From: Lineus longissimus
Taxonomy: Eukaryota; Nemertea; Pilidiophora; Heteronemertea; Lineidae
DNA: 64,000 bases
Assembly: GCF_910592395.1 (NCBI RefSeq)
Contig: NC_088325.1
Location: forward strand, 12,836,109-12,900,108
Direction of reading: 5' to 3'
In this document: piece by piece, positions 21,058 to 31,800 of the stretch
Layout of the letters: each line of letters starts with the position of its first letter
Numbering within the stretch: the stretch's first letter is position 1
Notes under the pieces: generated by a model
Databases searched by the model: none
What the model saw: only the letters and a program-made list of their open reading frames with translations
What the model was told of the DNA's origin: nothing
Made by a program: the position numbers and the translations under genes

Positions 21058-24000
21058 TCAGATAGGTCTCATCTGTTCCGGGCTGAGCTCCCTGAAATCC
21101 AGATAGTCCTGATGGTTTACGGGATCCAGATGTGCATATGGTGACTCTTCACTATGAGGCGGATCGTCATTCGAGAGACTCTGAGTCTCTCTTGGGCCTC
21201 CGTGGGCCTGGTTTGAACCGCTCTCGGTCACGCTCTCGGTCGTGTTGTTGGGACCGACGCTTCGCACGTCGTCATACGGAGCTTCGGACACTGGATCCTG
21301 GAGATGACTCTGGTTCACCCTGGATTCATCTTGCCCAAACTCCCGCACATTTGCGTATGGAGAAGTGGCGTCTTGGTCGGTCATCGGAGAACTACCGTCA
21401 AGGATGAATGCATCATTGACGTACTCCGTCCCGACGTTGGCGTAAGCAGAACCATTCTCAATTCCTGAGAATTCCACTCTTTTGTCGTCGTAACCTCCTG
21501 TGTCATTTGCAGGTCGAAGATTCCGTCTCTTCCCGAATCGCACCAGTCCAAGCTTCCTATAGGCAAGTAAAAGTTAATTAGAATCTTATAAGTATATGTC
21601 GTAGGCGTATGGTTGTCCATGGCTGTGCTGGTTGTCCAACACGTACATGTACATGTTTATATACTTGTGGCTCCAGCATATATCCTCGTGTATATTTTCG
21701 CCATTATCATAATCTTTATAATGAGAAGATAAAATAAGTTAAACACACCCCGGGAAGAATTTTCGCGCCCGACCCAAGTAGTGGAGTGGCGAAATGTAAT
21801 TGGCATACTTTTCACACGACCGAGTCCCTTGATGAAAATGAGCAACATGCAAAGAGCACGTCAGTGACTCTTTTTTCAAATACTACGATTGTAAAATGTA
21901 ACAAACATATCTTGGATTAGTTCCTATTTTCATGGATATTATAGTCTAGTTTTTTAGGTCATATTTTGTTTTAACATGACTAATAAATCGAAGCTTATCA
22001 GAGAGCAACACCCAAAATGAGAGCTATTGCCGCCACCACGATTGCTCCAACTAGCCCGCCGACGACACCATCAACTGCAACGAAAACACCCAAAAAATGA
22101 AGTAGGTCTAGGACTGTATAGATATGTAGGTAGGACTGTATAGATATGTTTTCTTGGTTGGTTCTATGCGTAACAGTTGTACGGGTATTTTTGGACAATC
22201 TGACCCTTACCTCCAACTCACCTTCCCATACAACTGGGACACATAGAACTCAGGATACATTAGGTGAGGTCACAGCCAGTGTTACACCCAGTGTTGGGTG
22301 TCAGTGTTAGGGGTTACACCTAATCTGACCCCTCTAATCCTGGGGTCAGTTTGGTGTTAGGTGTTGGGTGTTCCGTGTTAGGTGTCAGACATGGTGTTGT
22401 TGTTGAGGTGCTGAGTGTCACACCAACTATAGTTGTCAACTCTGACTACAGATGGCAGCCTGTCGCTCGTTCGGAACTTACTGCTGCCGATCGTTCATGT
22501 CTTGGACCTCTTTCTTGTTGCATATTCGCCACAAATTGAACATTTGGGATGAAAAACATCTTGAGTGTGTGAATGACAACATAGGCAAAGATGGCTACCA
22601 CTGATCTGAAGTTGTGACCGATCTCGCCACTTAAGATAATATCTTCATCTATGGGTAATGACATCAGCTAATAAAATTGACCACTGGCACTGGTCATCAC
22701 ACGTGACAACACAACACACCAGGCCTATAGGATGAGTACAATTAGCCTCCATACTGACCAATTACGTGCACTTCATGTACCAGCTAGAAGCGAAGCAAGA
22801 TTCATTAGTGAGCATGTTACCTGACGCAGACGTGGTTGAATCTGTTTGATCGGTTGTCATGGAAACTGGTGTGGTGATTGGTTCTGTGACTTCACCTTTT
22901 GTAGAGCCTCCAGTCGCGGTATTGGATACCAATGCAGTGGTCGTGTCGGTAGGGTTACCTTGAGAAGTGACGCTTGTGGTCGATGTTGTTGATGTTGTTG
23001 ATGTTGATGATGTTGTCGTTGGTGTTGTCGTTAGGTTGTAGCAGCTTAAAGACACAGCTATGCTAGCAGGGACTGAAATTGAAACTATCCCAAATATCAA
23101 TCAATAATATATTACAATCTCATCCTGAGATCAGGCTTTTTTACTCCTATCGACAGGCGGAGTATATTGAAACCCACTGGTTACGTGATGGTGGTAAGTC
23201 TATTTCAATCAGGCTAGTCGTTCTAATTCTTGTGATGACGTTTTGCATCTCATACCTCTTATTTCAAGTCGGAACTTTCCACTTCCTGTAGCACCATTCG
23301 ACTTGAATTCCATCGTCATTGATTTGGTATTTGTTGTATAAGGTCCAGGGTCCGAATTATTCCCGTAGAGTTGAAGACGGTTGAAGGTACTACTCGTTGC
23401 CTGGGAATCATTGGCTTGGAATGACAGTGTTTCGCTATGGTTTTCCTGGAATTTCTTGTAGTGGATATATATGGAGAACTCTATGATGGTATTCGAGGTC
23501 ATGGTGCACAAATGATGTGTCTGCGCCTCGTAGTTGAAGAGTTGAGGGAATCCTTGGCTGTGAAGGAAGAATCTTCTAAAAGATTTCGATGTGTTTGGTG
23601 TGTAGCGTGTTGAGCTGATGTCATACGCAGGAACTGAAGAGGCAGAAAAACATTAAGGTTGATCATTCACTGGAGACGAGAAAGACGTCGGTAACCAATT
23701 ACTGCAACCAATTTGCTATATACTAGTATTCGCAGCAGATGTAAGACTGATGTAAGATTCTTACGTCACGTAAAAGAACACCACGTTCGCCTTACATTTT
23801 TCCGGGCTGCAAACAACGCCTGCCGTGTCCTTTGTCTGGCATGCTTTGACGCCACCTCCCCAACCGTATGGTCTTGGACACCTCTCTATGCTCCATTCGT
23901 CTCCCTTACACCCGGGGTTCTTCAGGTGTATTGAACCATTGCCTTGGCCGAACTCAGCTGGCTCTGTCACACGGATGGCATCACTGAATGTACAAACATC

Positions 24001-27000
24001 TCTATCATACTGGAATTTATCAATAGTGTTCATGAGATCAGAGTAGCGAGCTTCGGGAAATCAAAGAATCGCCCCAATGCCGTAACGTATCCGTATCAAT
24101 TTTACGTAGGAGGTAACATAACCTTTCGGGAAATCGATACTGATACGGAGGATTTTTTGATTTCCCTAGAGTCCCTATTATTTCCTGAACAAAACAAATC
24201 CGGAAACAGAGAGTGTCCAAGATATTTGATACTAGCCGATCACTAATGAAACCATTGGGTATGTGCTCCTCATGTATGTATTAAAGATTGTTGATCAAAA
24301 TCTACTCACACAAAACCAAGCTGTCGACACACAACCCTGGCGCTCGCAAGCTTCCATTCTCCATCCTTATCACAGATGACGCCCCATTTACCGTTCTTCA
24401 AGAGCTCTACACTTCCTGCTGATGTATTACCACCGGTCAGGCGGATATCAAAAGGTTGCTGGGTCTCTGTAGTATTGAAAAGGACATATTTGACGTGTTT
24501 TAGCTTAAAACAATATATGAAAGATAACGTCAAAGGAAGATTAGAACAAAATTATTTTTTCGGCAAAAGCCTCTTATCTCATATGAGAAGCAAATTCGTT
24601 GGGAGTGGCAACAACCGACTGAGTGTAAATATCTAAGCATTTTAAATAAGAACTTACCACTGTCAAGGTTGCATTCGACTTGAGTATATATTGTCTTGTC
24701 GGTGCATTCTGATGTTGGAATCACACCGCATCCTCTCAAGGTCTGTTCTGTCCCGGTACACTTGAGCTCTCCAGCGGAAACATTGGGGAGACTACCAATA
24801 ATGCCCGTGGTAGCTTTGACACCGCTGAAAATATTTACAATTCACAGCTTTAGCGGACATTGTTGTAATGTCTCGTGTTGCTGTGACCAACGAGGTAAGA
24901 GAAATATAAGTGTGGTAAGTAAATACCCTAGTGCGATGCGTGTAAATGATTAGCTCTGATGAGTGAAACTGAAAGTTTGTTCGAAGACCACAACGTCTTC
25001 CCTTGTGCTCCTCAAGCCTCCATTAATTTATTCCTCAGTGTCCACCGAGAGGATATCACCCGGGCTAGAGTAATGTATTGTTGTAAACTAATTGTCTTCC
25101 GAAGAATAAAACATTATTTAACTGAATAAATTTCACCCCGGATGCAATCCATCCGAACATCAGAGTCTCGTATACATGACTCTGATAAAAAGATATGCCT
25201 ATCAAGAACTCAATATCAAATTCTATCCGCCGTCAATACTCTTTGAAGGTGTTGTTGGACGCAGATGTTCTTTTGCTGTCCTCGTGCTGGTGTGGACGTT
25301 ACCTATCCAAGGCAATGCCACAAGTCAGCCTGGACTCACCTGTATCCAAGCTGCCTACAGACAACCTCAGAATCCTCTTTACTCCAAAGGTTGTAACATA
25401 GTGCATACCACGGTTGCTTTGCATTTCCTTGATATGTCTGCCGTGACTCGACTATACCTTTATGAGCCGTTGAACCGTTCAGACGGACATCAAATAGGCC
25501 ATTAAAGGCTGGCAGAAAAATAAGGTTCAATATTTCAGACTCAACAAATACGAAGGACCGTTAACGGAATATTTTTACACCTGGAAGGATCCTCTCGGTA
25601 AATTTAACCTAGTTATCCGAGAAGGGGAGATCTGTCGCCCTCTTTCCTTTCCTCTGGCTACGCCTGTAGTTTTCCTGATGATGTTATATCTCATCGTAAA
25701 TTTGACACGATGTATTGGATAATTGATGGTCCACATAATGTATTGTTGTGCCACATTTTCATGAAATTACTCCGGACATTATGATAACTTTACATGCATG
25801 AGTGCCATTTAACATCTTCACTCTCAGCTCATGTTTGACTTGGTCAGTAGTTACCGTCTTAAAGCAATTACTCGGTAAGTAGAAATAGGCCTACTAATAG
25901 TTCTGTTCGTTTACCTGGATTCCGTAAGCAGGTGACACTGACAAATTGGTTACTTTGGCAGGGTCCTGAGAGGCTGTAACTGCAGTCTGCGAGGTTTGTC
26001 TCTGTCCCCGAACAGCGGACGTCAAAAATGATTGGGTCAATTTTATCACTATCATTACCAGTGGAGGTCGCTTTTCTGCATGCAAAGATATTTAAAAATT
26101 CCAGAGTATAACATTGTGGAAATTTATCGACAGAGCGCTAAACTAATCAAAAACACTTATTTTCGCAAAATCACTACTCTAGACATGGGATAGAAGTGAT
26201 CTTAATTCACAATGATTATTGGACAATTTAATTTTTTTAGTGCCTTTATTGGAGTACTATTATTTCACTTGGTCTGTAAAATCTCTGTTTTGTTTTAAGA
26301 TTAGAAAATACGCCATGCGAATGCTGTTCTATACTTAATCATACTGTTGGAATGGTCTAGTGGGTACACCTTTCTCTTTTCTAGCAGGCCTCCGGTGTTA
26401 CTGTATCTTAAAAACGGATATGGGATGCTATTCTATACACATTTCTTCTTCTCCAAATTTTCAAACTTTACCATGTGGGCAAAAGTTTTATGCTGCACAC
26501 ACGATTGGGTCATTTTATCAAAACCAAGCACTCACAGAAATAACATCTGCCGACAGGTCACATTCGCCTCCTCCATCCCCCATGAGCTGTCCCAACACAT
26601 CGCCTTACTTGAGACAGCGCCTACTGGTAATCCGTTGACGCGAACTCTGACCGATCGGCTGGTAGCACCTGAGCCGGCAAAATATACAACAACTATGTCT
26701 TTGCCACCTGGAACAAAAAATATCAATCGCATGCCCCGGTTAGATAAAGAAGACGTAAAGGCACTCACAGAAATCCCATCTGCCGACAGGTAACATTCGC
26801 CTCCTCCATCCCCCATGTGCTGTCCCAACATATCGTCTTACTTGGTTTCTCTGGTGATCCGTTGACGCGAACTCTGACCGTTCCGCTGGTAGCACCTGAG
26901 TTGGCAAAACATACAACCACTATGTCTGTGCCACCTGGAACAAAAAATATCAATCGCATGCCCCGGTTAGATAAAGAAGACGTAAAGGCACTCACAGAAA

Positions 27001-27806
27001 TCCCATCTGCCGACAAGCAACACTCGCCCCCTTCAGCCCCCTTCAGCCCCCTTCAGCCCCCATGAGCTGTCCCAACGCAGTGTCCTGGGTTTATTGATGA
27101 GGCATTGACGTCAACTTTGAAAACTCCATTCACTAGTAGCATCTGAGATGGCAAAGTGTACAACCACTATGTCCTTGCAATGTAGTGAAGCAAATAACAA
27201 ATTTGTCCCCGGTTTGAAAAAAAACGCAGATTCTTTTTGAGTGCAATAGTAAGTGGTGCAAAGCGAACCACATTTATCAATATGAAGTTCATCTTGTACT
27301 TGACCTCCATGAATATGATGGAAGCCCATAAATAGAATGAATGCCCAGTGTTCGACATGAAACTAGTATTTGAAATGAAACTGTAGTACATTTATTTATT
27401 TGCAATAGAACTGTGATTTTCGCAATGCATGGAAATTGTAAAATTTGAAATGGGGAACTGTGATATTGACAATAAAGTTGTGAAATTCGAAATGAAACTG
27501 TAAAATTTAAAATGAAACAGCAGTATTCACAATAAAAGGTGATATTCGAAATGAAACTGTAAAAAATTGAAATCACACTATATCGACCGAAACGAAACTA
27601 TGATATTCGAAATAAAAGTGTTTTTGAAATAAAGCAGTAATATTCGAACTGAAACCTTTATATGGCAGTATGAAATTTCGAATTCAAATTTTGAATAGTT
27701 AGGTGATACTTCCTGTTTACTATCCGAGATAGAATCACGTGACGTAACATGACGTACCTACGAACTTGAAGAGTAAAAGTACCAACAGCGGGAGAAGTCT
27801 GTCCAT
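21058..27806 (-). CDS. Gene D: three-SRCR, CUB-like transmembrane receptor, tail probably disconnected by splice-donor loss
   Basis: Exons: 27758-27806 (signal); 26769-26934 or 26536-26707, then 25915-26075 (SRCR1); 25340-25508, 24658-24824 (SRCR2); 24310-24466, 23796-23983 (SRCR3); 23256-23633 (CUB-like); 22821-23072 (stalk); 21999-22074 (TM, VDGVVGGLVGAIVVAAIALI); 21058-21556 (tail, type II). With normal splicing and the 172-nt SRCR1 exon the frame is 755 residues. The donor after the TM exon reads AT where B, C and E read GT. Read-through meets TGA at once (21998-22000), giving about 589 residues that end ...LGVAL with no cytoplasmic tail. The tail exon is still fully open, with YDDK, YANV, YVND, YDDV, YAHL and YLDF, so the mutation may be recent, or a cryptic donor may be used. 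From 24.64 to 26.34 kb the gene is almost identical to gene E. Confidence 0.8.
21993..21998 (-). other. Mutated splice donor after the TM exon of gene D
   Basis: The intron should begin GTAAGC, as at the same site in B, C and E. Here it begins ATAAGC. It does not match the U12 AT-AC donor (ATATCC), so it is unlikely to be a working minor-class site. Retaining the intron creates an immediate stop. Confidence 0.75.
22260..22400. repeat. GTGTTAGGTGT-like short repeats in the stalk/TM intron of gene D
   Basis: Many close variants of gtgttgggtgt / gtgttaggtgt in both orientations; simple intronic minisatellite. Confidence 0.55.
26996..27181 (-). pseudogene. Decayed SRCR1 half-exon, slot i of gene D
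   Basis: The acceptor AG is changed to AC (CACTAC where the others read CACTAG). The coding part is frameshifted and expanded by 10-bp repeats at 27027-27060. Confidence 0.75.
27027..27060. repeat. 10-bp tandem repeat, three copies
   Basis: Three copies of cccccttcag lie inside the dead exon. Other copies of this exon have a single unit, so this is local slippage. Confidence 0.8.
27355..27690. repeat. Degenerate ~20-bp tandem repeat in intron 1 of gene D
   Basis: Same family and position as in A, B, C and E. Confidence 0.75.
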
Positions 27807-28635
27807 CGTGACTGATGTCCTACTTTGGCTGATCAAACTTTCTGCAAGAACCTACGTTCTCCCTATCACTTTCATGAAGATCACTTCTGATCACCCAGAG
27901 CTTTGAAAATTCCATAGGCATAGATTTTTTCCTAGTATGTGTCTTATATGATTTAAACGCTTTGGCAAGACGCCCCATCCCCATACAAGAAAGACCAACC
28001 ATGTGAATGAGTTGGCCTAACTAAGATAAATTCAAAAGACACCAAAAATGTATGTTTGATGTTTTCTTTATACCAGTACTGAGTCAAGGAAGGAATACCA
28101 TTAGTAATATCACTATCATATATGATTTGCCGTGTCTTTCCGCCTGGTTCCAAGATGTCTTTTGCTCAGGCACAGAAGTCGACTCCCTCGGAGTAATATA
28201 ATTGTGTGGGTCTAATATATACATCTTTTTAGCTGCCACATAATTTCCACCTAATCCATTTGGAAGTTAATTTTGAATGGACCTCCAAAAATTAGTCGAG
28301 AACATCTTGATCTTAAATTCGTGAAGAATTTTTTTGACAAAAGCTATATTTTTTATACATTCTTTAATTACAGTAGATTTCAGTAAATTTCAGCTGTAAA
28401 TATAAGAATTTGATTTGTTTTCAACAAAACAGTGAAGATATCAGATTTTTGTTTCCCCAAAACACCTCTGAAAAATTTTATTTACCAAACGTGACCCTCA
28501 TCGGCGTGTTGTAATTGGCCCACGTACTATTAAGCGCGGTATGATAAACTACCAGCGGCATATTCACAATGAAATCTACCAGTGGATAAATTTTTACAGG
28601 CCTACGAATATCCGTTTTGTTGAAAGTGTTGTTTT

Positions 28636-28641
28636 TTTATT
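28636..28641 (-). other. Polyadenylation signal of gene E
   Basis: AATAAA on the minus strand about 200 nt past the stop, matching B, C and D. Confidence 0.5.
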
Positions 28642-28841
28642 TTTTTCACTATAATCAGCCGTGATTGCCTGACGTGACGATGCCGTATGCGATTCTTTCA
28701 AATTATCTATAAAATCTAAGAAATAAACTCATGATAGTCATCCTTTGAGTGGCAGTCCTTAAACATGATAGCTTTAGTCTATAATAGTTTGTCTACACTC
28801 ACTAATCAGTGAATGGTGACAGAGCTAACCTAAGTCTAACT

Positions 28842-31800
28842 TCAGATAGGTCTCATCTGTTCCGGGCTGAGCTCCTTGAAATCCAGATAGTCCTGATGGT
28901 TTACGGGATCCAGATGTGCATATGGTGACTCTTCACTGTGAGCCACATTGTCATACGAGTGACTTTGAGTCTCACTTGGGCCTCCGTGGGCCTGGTTTGA
29001 ACCGCTCTCGGCCACGCTCTCGGTCACACACTCGGACACGCTCTCGGCCGTGTTGTTGGGATCAAAGCTTCTCACGTCGTCATACGGAGCTTCGGGCACT
29101 GGATCCTGGAGATGAATCTGGTTCTCTCTTGATACATCCTGCCCCAACTCCCGCACATTTGCGTATGGAGAAGTGGCGTCTTGGTCGGTCATCGGAGAAC
29201 TACCATCAAGGATGAATGCATTATTGACGTACTCCGTCCTGACGTTGGCGTAAGCTGATCTATCATCAACTCCAGTAAATTCAACTCTCGTGTCCTCGTA
29301 ACCTCTCGTGGCCCTTGCGGGTCGAGGACTCTGTCTCTTCCCGAATCGTAACAGTCCAAGCTTCCTATAGGTAAGTAAAAGTTTCATTATAATCTTATAT
29401 GTATGTGTCACTCGTAGTGGTTGTCCATGGCTGTGCTGGTTGTACAACACCATGGTTCCAGCATATAACCTAGTGTATATTTTCCCCATTATCGCAATCT
29501 GTAAAATGTGTAGGGTAATGATTCACTCGGGTAGAATCTGGAAGCCCGATCCTAGCGAACAAAAGTTGACATACTTTTTATGGAGACATACTATCTGGTA
29601 TGAGCATCCTGCAAATAGATTTGCCAGTGACCATCAAATATTCCGATATTGACGAAATGTTGAAAAATTATATATCTTGGAGTTCCTATTTGTATTTATG
29701 TTCTTCATTCTACTTTTGATTCACATTTTGTTTTAACCTGACTGATTAAAGTGTTGCTTACCACAGAACAACGCCTAAAATGATAGCTATCATCGCCACA
29801 ATGATTGCTCCAAATAGCCCGCCGACGACAACATCAACTGCAACGAAATCACCCAAAAAGGAAATTGCATTTATAATACATCGACGACAGAAAAAAAGTT
29901 ATTGAACAAGAGCTATCGTAACAGGTCGATTTGCTCCTTTGATTGAGGATGCAGTTGGACTAAGATTTGATAAAGATGAAATCAAGAAGATGAAAAACAG
30001 TGATGATTGTTCATTGCTGGAGACAATGGAGACAAAATTCTCGGACAAAACGGCAAAAGCTCCGAGTTTTAAAGATAAAAAGTTTAACAAGTTGATTCAA
30101 AAGAAGCAATATTCCCTTGTCAGACAACCCGTTACCCAATCTTTATGTTCCTTGGAATCCTCAAGGTCCCACCCGGTACGTAACACATTCGAAATGACTT
30201 AAGTCTCACCATGCAGTGACTGGGTTCTTAATTTCACACCCCTTCCACGTTCCTTGAAGTGACTTTTGCGATGCATACCTATTGTCACGCATTGTGTGGA
30301 AGGTGGTAAATTCTTTTTGGATGTGTTGGCAATGGACGTGTCGGATGGTACAGTCTGTGTGCTGGTCACAGATGTAGCAGGTGGTAGAATTGTTGTAGAC
30401 GTGGTTGTTGCAGTCGATGGAATAGTCGGAGTCCGACTGGAGCACGACAAAGCGATGTCTGCACCATTTGGGACTAAAAGGATAAATTGGCGTAAATCAG
30501 GTACAGGTTAACAGAAAAGTCATTTTATACTAACAAGACAAAAACAAAACAAAGAGTAACCTTTGTCTATAAAATACTTTTCATCTCATGTAGTTGTCCG
30601 ACTAACACAAGTAAACGCTGGTCAAGTATATGATATTTAGGACGTAGATCGCTCCGTTCGACAATACATCAGCTGGCGGAGCTCTTCCCATTGCGATGAC
30701 GAACAACTTTAAAAAAGGGAAGGGGTAGAGCCACCACCCAGGGTGCGATTTGGAAGTGACGGGTTTAGATCATTTGCTTCTTGGGAAAAGGCATCCTGAA
30801 AAATCGTAGCCCTCTGACCAAAAGGTCGTGCGCGTGCGCCCCCATCTAAATTCTTCACTAAAATCTACTTGTATATTGGCAGTCGGGTCATGGTACAAAT
30901 AAAGTGAGTCTGTGCCTCATAGCTGAATATTTGACTCTTAAGGAATAAGCTACCTGAATTATTCTTGTTTGAACTTCACTGTCACCTTTAATTAGGGCGC
31001 CTGTATCATACAGCTGGCTGATCTTCCTCCATTGGAAAAGCGTAGGCTTTGGTAAATGTGACTTTTAGTTTAGAGGATGTTGATGACGAGAAGTCATACA
31101 TCTTTTGATTCAATACATATTGCAAAAAAACTCTATCTCTATCTCGTGTTTTCTCAAAATCTGAAAATTCTAAATCATTTAAAAGGAGGTAGGGGTGAGC
31201 TGAGTGTGGTGATTCCGGTTGTAACGTTTGGAACTCATACCTCTTATTTCAAGTCGGAACTTTCCCTTTCCTGTAGCACCGTTCGACTTGAATTCCATCG
31301 TCAGTGAGGCGGTATTTAATGTATAAGGTCCAGGGTCCGAATTATCCCCGTAGAGTTGGAGATTGTAGAAGGTACTACTCGTTGTCTGGGTATCAATGCC
31401 TTGAAATGACAGTGTTTCGCCATGGTTTTCCTTGAACCTCTTGTAGTGGATGTATATTGAGAACTCTATGATGGTATTCGAGGTCATGGTGCACAAATGA
31501 TGTGTCTGCGCCTCGTAGTTGAAGAGTTGAGGGAATCCTTGGCTGTGAAGGAAGAATCTTCCAAAAGATTTCGATGTCTTTAGTGTGCACATTGTTATAC
31601 TGATGTCATACGTAGGAACTGATGATGAAGAAAGAAACAATAAGTTTGATCATTAACTGGAGATGAGAAAGACACAAAATATTACAACCTACGTTAATTT
31701 GCTACATATTCGCATCAGGTGACGTTTATATTGTAATTAACATGAATATTAAATCTTTTACAGTCCTAAAAAACTCGATCTTCGCTTTACAAACTGGGCT

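Larger units (their letters stand above)
26536..27181 (-). other. Tandem SRCR1 half-exon cassette of gene D (two intact copies, one relic)
   Basis: Slots: i 26996-27181 (relic), ii 26769-26934 (166 nt, GSPEKPSKTICW) and iii 26536-26707 (172 nt, GLPVGAVSSKAMCW). The ii/iii gap is 61 bp (26708-26768). Both intact copies keep good acceptors and GTGAGT donors with the same phases, so a transcript can use one or the other but not both in frame. Joining ii to iii shifts the frame and meets a TAA within exon iii. Confidence 0.7.

Noticed and set aside
21058-21556. Treating gene D's tail exon as a pseudogene
   Set aside because: It is fully open and closely matches gene C. Only the upstream donor is damaged, so it is listed as part of gene D with that caveat.
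25176-25505. Plus-strand frame repeated in every array gene (7259-7549, 17507-17788, 34577-34906)
   Set aside because: It overlaps the SRCR2 first-half exon in antisense plus conserved intron. No splice or promoter evidence, and no domain.
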